From: Myxococcales bacterium
Lineage (GTDB): Bacteria; Myxococcota_A; UBA9042
Direction: 5' to 3'
Assembly (NCBI GenBank): GCA_009692465.1
Contig: SHZD01000011.1
Span: forward strand, 1-53,185
Length of the DNA stretch: 53,185 nucleotides
The first letter of the stretch is position 1. Each line of letters opens with the position of its first letter. Below, piece after piece: positions 34,746 through 43,891 of the stretch. The notes beneath the pieces were generated by a model. The model had not been told where the DNA came from and did not search any database. It saw only the letters and a program-made list of their open reading frames with translations. Position numbers and translations under genes: made by a program.

Positions 34746-37340
34746 TTGATGATTGTTCATAATTTTCGGATGTTGGCGCTAGTTAGCCTGACGGCCTGCG
34801 TGCCAAACATCCCAGATCCACAGGCATTTTCTGCAAACGACGTAGCGCTGGCCGAGGTGACAGCCGACGCGACACCGGCGGTCGATGCGGTAACTGCTGA
34901 ACTGGGCGTTGACACCGCGATCAGCGACACCGGCGGTGCCGACGCCGGTTGTCAAAATGCCGGTCAATGCCCGGCGCCCGCACTGCCGTGCCTGCAAGCC
35001 GCCTGCCTAGCCGGCACCTGCACCGCAACCGCAGCCGCGGACGGTACATTGTGCTCCGATGGCATTGACTGCACGGTCGGCGATGCCTGCAAGACTGGCC
35101 AATGCAAGAACGGCACCGTGACTTGCGAGTGCCTGCTCGATAGCGATTGTGCCAAGAAAGAGGACGGCAACCAGTGCAATGGCACCATGTACTGCAATCC
35201 TGTTGAGCACAAATGCAAAGTGAACCCAGCCACCACGGTGAGTTGCCCCAGCGTCGACGACACGGCTTGCGTCAAAAACACCTGCCAACTCAAGACCGGC
35301 CTGTGCGAGATGACCACCGTCAAAGACAACATGCTGTGCGACGACGACGACGAATGTACGCTTTCCGATGTGTGCAAAGCCGGTCTGTGTACCGCTTCGG
35401 CCTCCAAATGCCAGTGCAAGTCCGATGCGGAGTGCAAGCCTCAAGAAGACGCCAATTTATGCAATGGCACCTTGTACTGCGACATCGCAGCCGGAACCTG
35501 CAAGACCAATCCGGCCACAATCGTGGTGTGCCCCAGTGGCGACGATAGCCAGTGCACCAAAAACACCTGTGAAATCAAGAGCGGCCTGTGCAAGCAAGCC
35601 GCGGTGGTCGAGGGCAGCGATTGTGGCGACAGCAGTGCCTGCAAAGAGAAAGGCTCGTGCAAAGCGGGCGTGTGCATCGCGGGTGCCAATATTTGCTCGT
35701 GTAGCGTCGACACCGACTGCGCCAAGGTCGAAGACGGCAATCTGTGCAACGGCGCGCTGTATTGTCAAAAATCGACCCAGAAATGCGTGGTCAACCCCAA
35801 GTCGGTCCAAGTGTGCCCCACGGCGGCCAACGGGCAATGCCAAGCCAACGTATGTGACCCCAAGACCGGCCAATGCCAACTGCAGGTCGCCAGCGCCAAG
35901 AAGCAGTGTGATGCCGATGGCGACCCGTGTACGGCCGGCGACTATTGCGACAAAGGCGTTTGTCTGGCTGGCACCACGGTGTGCAGTTGCGGCACCACTG
36001 CGGACTGTGGGGTGAAAGAAGACGGGGACTTATGCAACGGCACCCTGTATTGCGATGGCGGATCTTGCAAAGTCAATCCGAGCACCGTGATCAAGTGCAG
36101 CGAGACCGGCGACACCGGTTGCAGCAAGAATACCTGCAACCCGGCCACGGCTCAGTGCGCAGCCAAGCTGGCCACCAACAACGCGGCGTGCAGCGATGGC
36201 GACCCGTGTACCAGTGGCGACACCTGCCAACTGGGCGCATGCAAGGCGGGCTCTAACTTGTGTGCGTGCCAAGTCGACTCCGACTGTTTGGACGACGGCA
36301 ACTTGTGCAATGGATTACCTTTTTGCGACACCGCCGCCCAGCCTGCTCAGTGCAAGGTTAAGCCCAACAGCGAGGTCAAGTGTGCGGCGTCCACCAAAGT
36401 GTGCACGGCCAACGCGTGTGCCGTGGCGACGGGCCTGTGCGGGCCGGCACCGGGTACCTGTAGCGACAATAATCCATGCACAATCGATAAATGTGATGTT
36501 GCTACAGACAGTTGCAAAGCGCTTCCCACGATCGACGGCGCCCCGTGCGGCGACGCCAAAGTGTGCGCGGCCGGGGCCTGCATCCCGTCGTCCGAAACCA
36601 TGGTGTTGGTGCCCGCTGGGAAGACGTGGATGGGTTGCCCAGCTAGCGAATTCGGCTGCACAGCCGCCGAACAGCCGCAGCATTTGATTGCGCTGCCCGC
36701 GTTTTGGGTGGACCGTTTTGAAGTCAGCGTCGCCCACTACATGCTGTGCGTCAAGACTGGGGTGTGCACCGCTCCGGCAACCGTGCCGGCCACTTGCAAT
36801 TGGGGCAACCCGCAGCGGATCAAGCATCCAGTCAACTGTGTGTCCTGGCCTGCTGCGCAAGCGTATTGTGTCTTTGCTGGCAAGCGACTCACCACTGAAG
36901 CCGAATGGGAAATGGCCGCCCGCGGCCCGTGCTCAAGCGCCGATCTCCCAGCCTGCAAAGCCAGCATCAAGGCCTTTCCATGGGGAAGCAAGCCGGCCAA
37001 CTGCGGCCAAACGGTGATGAAAGATGCGGTCACTGGTGACGGCTGCGGCTTGGGCACCACCGCGATTTGCGGCCAACAGTCGGCGGATAACAGCTCGTCT
37101 GGGGTGCGCGACATGGGCGGCAACCTCAGTGAATGGGTGTTGGACACCTATGACTCCGGATTTTACGCGGCCAGCGGCCAAAACAGCCCGATCAACACCG
37201 CGGCCGACGGCACCAAGGCGGTGCGCGGGGGCCATTTTGGCAGTACCGTGAGCCATATTCGGGTCGCCCATCGGCAAGGGACGCAAGCCACCAGTGGCAA
37301 CCCAACCATCGGCATTCGCTGCGCCAAGGATGCGAAGTAG
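34746..37340 (+). CDS. Cys-rich modular lipoprotein ending in a formylglycine-generating-enzyme-like domain
   Basis: An 864-residue lipoprotein. The signal ends LALVSLTAC, a clear lipobox. An acidic Thr/Ala linker follows, then about six Cys-rich modules like those of the protein at 25726 (DGNQCNGTMYCN, DANLCNGTLYCD, DGNLCNGALYCQ, DGDLCNGTLYCD). From about residue 618 comes an FGE-sulfatase (SUMF1-type) domain: MVLVPAGKTWMG, VDRFEVSVAHY, HPVNCVSWPAAQAYC, GKRLTTEAEWEMAARG, GNLSEWVLD and VRGGHFG. Such domains in bacterial surface proteins are often binding modules rather than oxidases. AAGGAG precedes tandem start codons TTG ATG. It diverges from the kinase gene upstream. Confidence 0.88.
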   Translation: MMIVHNFRMLALVSLTACVPNIPDPQAFSANDVALAEVTADATPAVDAVTAELGVDTAISDTGGADAGCQNAGQCPAPALPCLQAACLAGTCTATAAADGTLCSDGIDCTVGDACKTGQCKNGTVTCECLLDSDCAKKEDGNQCNGTMYCNPVEHKCKVNPATTVSCPSVDDTACVKNTCQLKTGLCEMTTVKDNMLCDDDDECTLSDVCKAGLCTASASKCQCKSDAECKPQEDANLCNGTLYCDIAAGTCKTNPATIVVCPSGDDSQCTKNTCEIKSGLCKQAAVVEGSDCGDSSACKEKGSCKAGVCIAGANICSCSVDTDCAKVEDGNLCNGALYCQKSTQKCVVNPKSVQVCPTAANGQCQANVCDPKTGQCQLQVASAKKQCDADGDPCTAGDYCDKGVCLAGTTVCSCGTTADCGVKEDGDLCNGTLYCDGGSCKVNPSTVIKCSETGDTGCSKNTCNPATAQCAAKLATNNAACSDGDPCTSGDTCQLGACKAGSNLCACQVDSDCLDDGNLCNGLPFCDTAAQPAQCKVKPNSEVKCAASTKVCTANACAVATGLCGPAPGTCSDNNPCTIDKCDVATDSCKALPTIDGAPCGDAKVCAAGACIPSSETMVLVPAGKTWMGCPASEFGCTAAEQPQHLIALPAFWVDRFEVSVAHYMLCVKTGVCTAPATVPATCNWGNPQRIKHPVNCVSWPAAQAYCVFAGKRLTTEAEWEMAARGPCSSADLPACKASIKAFPWGSKPANCGQTVMKDAVTGDGCGLGTTAICGQQSADNSSSGVRDMGGNLSEWVLDTYDSGFYAASGQNSPINTAADGTKAVRGGHFGSTVSHIRVAHRQGTQATSGNPTIGIRCAKDAK

Positions 37341-37346
37341 CCGGTT

Positions 37347-37379
37347 TGATCTGTAGCTGATCCGTAGCTGATCCGTAGG
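37347..37379. repeat. Three 11-bp tandem repeats upstream of the LysR gene
   Basis: Three adjacent units, TGATCTGTAGC, TGATCCGTAGC and TGATCCGTAGG, lie just after the stop of the Cys-rich/FGE gene and about 70 bp before the LysR start. The 11-bp period is close to one helical turn, so an operator is conceivable. No dyad typical of LysR boxes is evident. Confidence 0.5.
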
Positions 37380-37449
37380 CACTGATTAGACAACATCCTA
37401 AAAGTGCTAGTGAACTGCGGACAAGACCCTCAAAAATGCCCAACCAGCC

Positions 37450-38334
37450 ATGACGTTGCCAGATCTCGAATCGCTGCGTTGCTTTGCCGCCGCCGCCCGC
37501 CACCAGAATTTTCGCGCCGCGGCTAAGGTGGTGGCCCTGAGCCCGACTGCATTTTCAGAGCGCATTCGGCGCTTGGAAGAGCAACTCTGCGCCCCTCTGT
37601 TTGAGCGCACCACCCGTCGGATCACTCTGACTCCTGCTGGCGAACGCGTGCTGCCGCAAGTCGAAATCTTGTTGGCCACCGCCAGTGGTTTGCGCTCGGT
37701 GGCCGCCGCTGCCAGTCAGCCGCCGTTTGAGTTGACCATCGGCACCCGCTTTGAGCTGGGCCTGTCGTGGCTGGTGCCCGCGCTGGACCAACTGCAGCTG
37801 GGTTACCCGCACCGCACCTTGCATCTGCGCTTTGGTGACACCGATGACCTGGTTCGCGCAGTGGTCGTCGGCCACGCGGACGCGGCAGTTTCCAGTGCCC
37901 GCTTGACGGTGCCGGGTTTGGAACACGCCCCGCTGCATGAGGAAACGTATGTCGCCGTCGCCGCCACCGCCGCGCCGGCGCTCGATGGCCCGCTCGATGC
38001 GCCCCAGCATACGCTGATTGACGCTACTGCCGATCTGCCCCTGTTTCGCTACTTGCTCGACGCGGCGCCGGTGACCCAGCCGTGGCGCTTTGCCCGCTAC
38101 GAGTACTTGGGGGCGATCGCCGCGATTGCCCAGCGGGTGGTGGCCGGCAAAGGGGTGGCGGTGTTGCCGCAGTATTTGGTGCAAGTCGATATCCAACAGG
38201 GTCACTTGCGGGTGGTGTTGCCGCAGTGGCCGCCGCTGGCCGACCGTTTTCGGCTGCTGTGGCGGCGCGACCACCCGCGGCGGCAAGCGCTGCTGGAATT
38301 GGCTGCACAGTTGCGCAATTTGCCGTTGCAGTAG
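37450..38334 (+). CDS. LysR-family transcriptional regulator
   Basis: A 294-residue LTTR of typical length. The winged HTH lies at residues 1-60 (LESLRCFAAAARHQNFRAAA, ALSPTAFSERIRRLEEQLCA, LFERTTRRITLTPAGE). A two-lobed periplasmic-binding-like effector domain follows from about residue 88. The effector and targets are unknown. LTTR genes usually lie next to a target, but both neighbours are surface lipoproteins in the same direction, so no target is obvious. The ATG follows a weak ribosome site. Confidence 0.93.
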   Translation: MTLPDLESLRCFAAAARHQNFRAAAKVVALSPTAFSERIRRLEEQLCAPLFERTTRRITLTPAGERVLPQVEILLATASGLRSVAAAASQPPFELTIGTRFELGLSWLVPALDQLQLGYPHRTLHLRFGDTDDLVRAVVVGHADAAVSSARLTVPGLEHAPLHEETYVAVAATAAPALDGPLDAPQHTLIDATADLPLFRYLLDAAPVTQPWRFARYEYLGAIAAIAQRVVAGKGVAVLPQYLVQVDIQQGHLRVVLPQWPPLADRFRLLWRRDHPRRQALLELAAQLRNLPLQ

Positions 38335-38483
38335 CCCAGCAAACGGCGACCACGCACGCCTGGGCGGCCGTTCGATTGTTCGTAAAATCAGCACAATCAC
38401 GTCCATAACATGCGGATAGACAGTGGTAGTGGCGCCAGTATGCTGCGGTGGTCGCGGGTCAGCTAGCCCGCAGGAGAGCCACC

Positions 38484-40508
38484 ATGAAGGACAATCTTTT
38501 TATCACCCTTGGCGTTTTGGCCGTGAGCTCCACCTGTGCTTGCGACGAACTGGCGGTCACCGTACATGGCGCCGCGCTGCATGACCGGGCACAGTCTACC
38601 GATCCTGCTCAGCCAGTTCGGGACCCCACGCCTGCCACCACACTTACCGCGCTACCGATTTGCGCGCCGACCGCCATCGTCTGGGATCCGGGCGAACTTC
38701 AGTTGCCGGTGGGAACGGTGGCCACCTCTTGCCCGCTGGTCGCAGTGCATGATGACGCCAACGCCGACGGCGTCGCCGACAGTTCGACCTTGTTCAGCCA
38801 TGCCAGCGGCAAAGTGACTCTGACCTACACCGCCGCCAGTCAGGTGGGCGGTGTGTTGCAGTCCAGCGAATATACTCTGGATCACTTGGGTCGGCCGATC
38901 GGGGTGGTGCAGCGCGATGCCAATGGGGCCGTTCACTACCGCGAGTCGCGGTTGATCGACGCCGCTGGCCACATGCTCAAGTGGGAAGCGACCACTTTTG
39001 CCGGGCCGTCAGGCAAGAAAACCGCCTACGGTCAGAGTGTTGAGCAGACTTTCGACGGCGATCGCCTGACCGCGCGCCGCCACTTCGATGCGCTGAACCA
39101 GCAAACCGACGACCTAAGTTGGCACTACGACAGCCACCAGCGGCTGGTGCTCGCCCAGCACCGCAAGGGCCCCACCGGCAAGTTGGCGGCGCAGGCGCTG
39201 TGGAGTTACGACGTTCAGGGACGACCGACCCAAGTGAAGCGCCGCGTCAACGACAAAGCGTCGCTGCAAGCCCAGTGGAGTTGGGACCAACGCGGGCAAC
39301 TGACCCAGCGTACGGTCGCGGTCCAGCTAGGGGTGGGCGGCATCCATCAGCGGTTGGACGACTACGATGCGCCGACCGGCTCCAGTGGCGCAGGCAACTG
39401 CTATGGCTGTGGTGCGACGGTCATCGCTGGCAGTGCGCCGTGGAGCGATGCGATGCCTGCCAGTCGCGAGTTGTGCCAGCCGCTGCCGTCAGCGGTGGGT
39501 CACGGCTATCCCGAGACGGAGTACGCACTAGCCGGCCCATGGGCCACCGTCACCGCGCCGGTCAAGCCGACCAGCGGCGGCGCTGCCGACGCGCAGGCCG
39601 GCAACGTCTATGGCTACGGCTACGGTTATGGGTATGGCTACAGTTATGGCTACGGTTATGGCTACGGATATGGCTACTACAATGGCTATGGCTCCGGCGC
39701 CAGCTGGTACGGTCACGGTGGTCCGGGCACCAATTGGGATGCGTTGGCCGTTCATGCTCCGCACAAATCAGCAGTGTTTACTGTCGACTATGACGAAAAA
39801 GGCCGCATGATTACCGAACACTTGCAAGTCGAACTGACGGCACCGACGGCCAAAGCGCCCACCCAGCTATGGCGTCTACGGACCTTCGATGGCGAACACT
39901 TGGACACCGACCGCGTAGTTTTGGCACCGTCGGCGACAACGGCTGTCCGCACGTTGCGATTCTTGCGCGACCCCGCTGGCCGGTTGCTGCGTCGCGAGTT
40001 GCAGGTTGTTGATATGCTGATTGAATTTCAGACTTGGGCCGCCGATGCCAACGGTCGGGTGCTCGGCCATCAGCAGTTTGGCAGCGACAAACCGTGGCAG
40101 TGGCTGGCGCCGACCCTGTTGCAAGCGCCTCAAGTGCCAGTCGTCATTGCGCAACTGGTCAACTACAGTCGGGCTGTTGACGCCAAAGGTCGGCCTATTC
40201 ATGAAACGATGGTGACCCCAAGCGCGCCGGCTCAGGCGCTAGTGCAAAAGTTCGGCTACGACAGCGCTGGCCACTTGGCACTGCGTTCGCACCAATTTGG
40301 CACCACTCATTCCAGCACCGAACAATGGCAGTTTGACAGCAACGGGCGGCAAGTGCTGCACAGCGTCAAGACGCCCAAGCAACCGGCGGGCAACTCGTTT
40401 ACTGCGCATACCTATTCGCAGGCCGGGCAATTGACCAAGATTGAACAAGGGTACGGCGAGTCGACGGCCGCTAAGTGGCAGCAATTTTGGCAGTATGCTT
40501 GTGATTGA
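38484..40508 (+). CDS. YD/RHS-repeat lipoprotein with Gly-Tyr tract
   Basis: A 674-residue exported protein. The signal ends VLAVSSTCAC, a plausible lipobox. Near residue 90 is DDANADGVADSS, a thrombospondin-3-like Asp motif. Many YD-type repeats follow: YTLDHLGRPIGVVQRDANG, WHYDSHQRLVLAQH, WSYDVQGRPTQVKR, VDYDEKGRMITEH, FGYDSAGHLALRSH and HTYSQAGQLTKIEQ. These resemble RHS/YD repeats that build beta-shells, but there are too few for a full toxin cage and no toxin domain is visible. An almost pure GYGYGYGY tract interrupts them. AGGAGA before the ATG at 38484 decides the start. Confidence 0.78.
   Translation: MKDNLFITLGVLAVSSTCACDELAVTVHGAALHDRAQSTDPAQPVRDPTPATTLTALPICAPTAIVWDPGELQLPVGTVATSCPLVAVHDDANADGVADSSTLFSHASGKVTLTYTAASQVGGVLQSSEYTLDHLGRPIGVVQRDANGAVHYRESRLIDAAGHMLKWEATTFAGPSGKKTAYGQSVEQTFDGDRLTARRHFDALNQQTDDLSWHYDSHQRLVLAQHRKGPTGKLAAQALWSYDVQGRPTQVKRRVNDKASLQAQWSWDQRGQLTQRTVAVQLGVGGIHQRLDDYDAPTGSSGAGNCYGCGATVIAGSAPWSDAMPASRELCQPLPSAVGHGYPETEYALAGPWATVTAPVKPTSGGAADAQAGNVYGYGYGYGYGYSYGYGYGYGYGYYNGYGSGASWYGHGGPGTNWDALAVHAPHKSAVFTVDYDEKGRMITEHLQVELTAPTAKAPTQLWRLRTFDGEHLDTDRVVLAPSATTAVRTLRFLRDPAGRLLRRELQVVDMLIEFQTWAADANGRVLGHQQFGSDKPWQWLAPTLLQAPQVPVVIAQLVNYSRAVDAKGRPIHETMVTPSAPAQALVQKFGYDSAGHLALRSHQFGTTHSSTEQWQFDSNGRQVLHSVKTPKQPAGNSFTAHTYSQAGQLTKIEQGYGESTAAKWQQFWQYACD
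39608..39691. repeat. Low-complexity Gly-Tyr coding tract
   Basis: Alternating GGC/GGT and TAC/TAT codons encode about 13 Gly-Tyr dipeptides with one Ser and one Asn interruption. Codon choice varies at third positions, so this is a degenerate 6-bp repeat that has been kept under protein-level constraint or has aged. Confidence 0.9.
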
Positions 40509-40628
40509 GGTCAGGAGTTGGCGCTGAAAAGGGCTTGACCGTGCCGCGGTCGGCTGGGCCGTTGTCCGGTTGGAGACAGCACAAACTCCAAGGCTACGTT
40601 CAAAGCCAGCCGACTTCACCAAGCCACT

Positions 40629-40697
40629 TGCGCCGAAAGCGGGGAATCGCGGGGATCCAGCCCAGTTCCCCCAACTCACCCGCCGTGCTAGACTGCC
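40629..40697 (+). promoter_or_regulatory. Upstream element shared by alaS and glyQS, copy 2
   Basis: TGCGCC, a variable base and AAAGCGGGGAATCGCGG (ending 40652) match the alaS upstream element with one difference. TAGACTGCC follows 36 bases later (40689), compared with 26 in alaS, a change of one helical turn. glyQ starts 60 bases beyond. Nothing else in the 240-bp gap after the YD gene is recognisable. Confidence 0.5.
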
Positions 40698-40748
40698 GCC
40701 CCTTTCGCCGAACGATTCCCGCTCGGCGCTCGCGCAAGCGCAGGCCTC

Positions 40749-41804
40749 ATGTCGTTGATCTCGAACCAGTCTGCCACTCAGGCAGCCGCACACCCGCCGA
40801 CATTGCAGCAAGTTATCCAGCGCCTGAACGCGTTTTGGGCGGAGCGCGGCTGTCTGCTGGTGCAACCCTATGATATTGAAAAGGGTGCTGGCACCTTCAA
40901 CCCGTGCACGTTTCTGCGCGCGCTTGGACCTGAGCCGTGGAGCGCCGCCTATGTCGAGCCGTCGCGGCGGCCGACCGATGGCCGCTATGGCGAAAACCCT
41001 AATCGTTTACAGCACTACTACCAATATCAAGTCGTGCTCAAGCCGTCGCCGACCGACGTGCTCGATCAGTACCTCGATTCGCTGCGAGCGATCGGCGTGG
41101 ATCCCCTGCAACACGACATTCGCTTTGTCGAAGACGACTGGGAATCGCCGACGCTGGGCGCGTGGGGTCTAGGCTGGGAAGTGTGGCTCGACGGCATGGA
41201 AGTGACCCAATTTACGTACTTTCAGCAATGCGGCGGTCTGGATCTGCCGGTGGTCAGCGCCGAGATCACCTACGGTCTGGAACGCCTGACCATGTACCTG
41301 CAAAACGTGGATAGTGTCTACGACTTGCACTGGACGACCGCCACGGACGGCCGGGTGGTGACCTACGGCCAAGTGCATCACCAAGACGAAGTGCAGTTTA
41401 GCGCCCACAACTTTGAGCACGCCGACGTCGACTTGCACCTGCGCATGTTTGACGACTTTGAGCGCTCGGCGCTGCAGTTGTGCAACAAAGACTTGGTGTT
41501 GCCCGCCTATGACTATGTCATGAAGGCCAGCCACGCTTTTAATGTACTCGACGCCCGCGGGGCGATTTCGGTGGCTGAGCGTCAGGCCTACATCGGTCGG
41601 GTCCGCGCCCTGTCACGGGCGGTGGCACACGGCTACGAAGCGCTGCGCTACCAGCTTGGCCTGCCCCTGTGCCAGCCGGATGACCGCCAAGGTTGGCTGC
41701 TAGAACGCGAGCGCAAACTGCAAGCCGTCGCTCAACAGCAGCTCGTAGAGGCCGAAAAGGCCGCCACCCGCGCCGCAACCAAGGCAACTGCGGTGGCTCC
41801 ATGA
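40749..41804 (+). CDS. glyQ: Glycyl-tRNA synthetase, alpha subunit
   Basis: The catalytic alpha subunit of the alpha2beta2 class II glycyl-tRNA synthetase. The conserved start is [20 protein letters not shown], then [46 protein letters not shown] and LDSLRAIG, followed by [19 protein letters not shown]. It is 351 residues, about 50 longer than common GlyQ. The excess is a C-terminal Ala/Lys/Gln-rich helix ([20 protein letters not shown]). Its TGA overlaps the glyS ATG. Confidence 0.97.
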   Translation: MSLISNQSATQAAAHPPTLQQVIQRLNAFWAERGCLLVQPYDIEKGAGTFNPCTFLRALGPEPWSAAYVEPSRRPTDGRYGENPNRLQHYYQYQVVLKPSPTDVLDQYLDSLRAIGVDPLQHDIRFVEDDWESPTLGAWGLGWEVWLDGMEVTQFTYFQQCGGLDLPVVSAEITYGLERLTMYLQNVDSVYDLHWTTATDGRVVTYGQVHHQDEVQFSAHNFEHADVDLHLRMFDDFERSALQLCNKDLVLPAYDYVMKASHAFNVLDARGAISVAERQAYIGRVRALSRAVAHGYEALRYQLGLPLCQPDDRQGWLLERERKLQAVAQQQLVEAEKAATRAATKATAVAP

Positions 41805-43885
41805 GCGCCAATCTGCCTCTTTTGGTTGAAATCGGCAGTGAAGAAATTCCGGCCGCCGTGGTGCCCGTCGCGGCCCAGTGGCTGGTGGAACAACTGGCGC
41901 AGGTGCTGGGCGTCGCCGCCAATACCGGTACGTGGTTGGCGACCCCGCGGCGATTAATTGCCCATTTTGACGCCGTGGCCGAGCGGCAAGCCGACCGCGA
42001 GCAAACGGCCACGGGTCCGGCGCTGGCGGTGGCTAAGTCCGCCGACGGGCAGTGGTCCAAAGCGGCCGAAGGCTTTGCCCGCGGGCAGGGCGTGACCACC
42101 GCCGACTTGACCGTGCTGGACACGGCCAAAGGGCAGTACATAGCCGCAGTCAAGCGAATTGCCGGGCGCACCACCGCCGATCTGGTCGCCGAGGCGCTGC
42201 CCAGACTGCTGCGGACCCTGCCTGTGCCCAAGCGCATGCGCTGGGGCCGCCAAGCCGAGCCGTTTATTCGCCCGCTGCATTGGCTGGTGGCTCTGCACGG
42301 GGGGCGTCAGATTGATTTTGAGTTTGCAGGGGTTAAGAGCGGCAGACTGGTCGGTGGCCATCGCTTTTACCACCCCCAGCCGCTCGAAGCCGGCGTCGAT
42401 TTGGAGGACCACAAAGCGCGGTTGCGCGCTGCCCATGTCATCGCCGATCCAGCCGAGCGCCAGCTCATCATTGAGCGTGGTCTGCGGCAGTTGGCTGCCG
42501 AGGTTGGGGCGACCTGGCGCCAAGACCCGCAGACGCTGCACACGGTGGTGTATCTGGTCGAATGGCCGGCGCCGCTGCGCGGGGAGTTTGCCCAGCACTT
42601 TCTAGAGATTGCGCCTGAAGTGATTTTCACCACCCTGCGCGAGAATCAAAAGCTGTTCACGCTTAACGACGCCGCGGGCAAGCTCAGCCACCACTTTATT
42701 GCCGTCGCCAATACGCTTAGTGAGTCCAGTCGCGCAGTGGTGGCGGCAGGCAACGCGCGGGTGGTGTCGGCGCGGTTGGCCGATGCGCAGTTCTTTTACC
42801 GCGAAGACATTCGGCGGCCACTGGCGCTGCGTCGGCAAGACCTAGATACCCGCATCTATTTAGCCGGTTTGGGCACTATTGGCGATCGTGTCGGCCGCAT
42901 TGAGGCGATCGCCGCGGCCATCGCGATGCAGGTCTGTCCGGCGCTGGCTGCGCAAGTTCAGCGCGCGGCGCAGCTGTGCAAGGCCGATCTGACCACGAAA
43001 ATGGTGTTTGAATTCCCCGAATTGCAGGGCACGATTGGCGCCTACTATGCCCGTGAAGATGGCGAGTCCGCGCAAGTGGCCAGCGCCATTGCCGAACATT
43101 ATCAGCCGCGCTTTGCCGGTGATGCGATCGCTGTTTCTGTCGTCGGACAAGTCGTTGCAATCGCTGATAAAATTGACGCAATTGTCGGCTGTTTCGCGCT
43201 GGGACTGCACCCCACTGGTACCCAAGACCCGTACTCGCTGCGCCGTGCCGCCTTGGGCGTGCTGCGCACCTTGGCTGAGGCCAAGCTGCCGATTTCTTTG
43301 GCGTTGGTCATAGACGTCGCGCTGGCGCAGTTGCCGCAATCGCTGCGGGCCAAAGCGGGTGCTCCGTTGCGCGATCAAGTGATCACCTTTGTCCGCGGGC
43401 GTTTGGCGGCCCACTTCAGTGGCGAGTTTGGCGTCGATGCCACCGAAGCGGTGCTGGATGCCGGTTTCGATCGGGTCGACAGCGTGCAGCCGCGGCTGCT
43501 GGCTGTGCACCAACTGCGTCAACATGCTGACTTTGCCGCCTTAGCCGCGGCCTTCAAGCGGGTCGGCAATTTGGTCAAAAAGTCGGCGACCGCCGGCGAT
43601 CTGGGTGCGCAGTTTAGTGAGCAGTTGTGCGAAAAAGACGCCGAACGCGCGCTGTTTGCGCAGGTGCAAGCCTTGTCGGCCACGACCGCCGCGGCCCTGG
43701 CGGCATCCGACTACCCGACGGCCTTGCAGGCGCTGGCGCACCTGCGGCCGCAGGTCGACTCCTTTTTTGACGGGGTCATGGTGATGACCGACGACGCAGG
43801 GTTGCGGCGCAACCGGTTGGCCTTGCTCGGGCTGGTCGCGGGTCTGTTTTCGCCGATCGCCGATTTCGGCCGGTTGCAAGGGTAG
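41801..43885 (+). CDS. glyS: Glycyl-tRNA synthetase, beta subunit
   Basis: The tRNA-binding beta subunit of bacterial-type GlyRS, 694 residues, normal length. It begins [15 protein letters not shown], the family signature, with [28 protein letters not shown] and the HD-like part [32 protein letters not shown] and the C-terminal anticodon-binding DALR-like helices follow. The ATG at 41801 overlaps the glyQ stop (ATGA), which fixes the start. Only six bases separate its stop from the next start codon, so the lipoprotein genes downstream are probably cotranscribed. Confidence 0.97.
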   Translation: MSANLPLLVEIGSEEIPAAVVPVAAQWLVEQLAQVLGVAANTGTWLATPRRLIAHFDAVAERQADREQTATGPALAVAKSADGQWSKAAEGFARGQGVTTADLTVLDTAKGQYIAAVKRIAGRTTADLVAEALPRLLRTLPVPKRMRWGRQAEPFIRPLHWLVALHGGRQIDFEFAGVKSGRLVGGHRFYHPQPLEAGVDLEDHKARLRAAHVIADPAERQLIIERGLRQLAAEVGATWRQDPQTLHTVVYLVEWPAPLRGEFAQHFLEIAPEVIFTTLRENQKLFTLNDAAGKLSHHFIAVANTLSESSRAVVAAGNARVVSARLADAQFFYREDIRRPLALRRQDLDTRIYLAGLGTIGDRVGRIEAIAAAIAMQVCPALAAQVQRAAQLCKADLTTKMVFEFPELQGTIGAYYAREDGESAQVASAIAEHYQPRFAGDAIAVSVVGQVVAIADKIDAIVGCFALGLHPTGTQDPYSLRRAALGVLRTLAEAKLPISLALVIDVALAQLPQSLRAKAGAPLRDQVITFVRGRLAAHFSGEFGVDATEAVLDAGFDRVDSVQPRLLAVHQLRQHADFAALAAAFKRVGNLVKKSATAGDLGAQFSEQLCEKDAERALFAQVQALSATTAAALAASDYPTALQALAHLRPQVDSFFDGVMVMTDDAGLRRNRLALLGLVAGLFSPIADFGRLQG

Positions 43886-43891
43886 GCGCCA

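Noticed and set aside
38484..40508. RHS/Tc polymorphic toxin with immunity gene
   Set aside because: Too few YD repeats, no RHS core-hyperconserved boundary, no toxin tip, and glyQ follows instead of an immunity gene.
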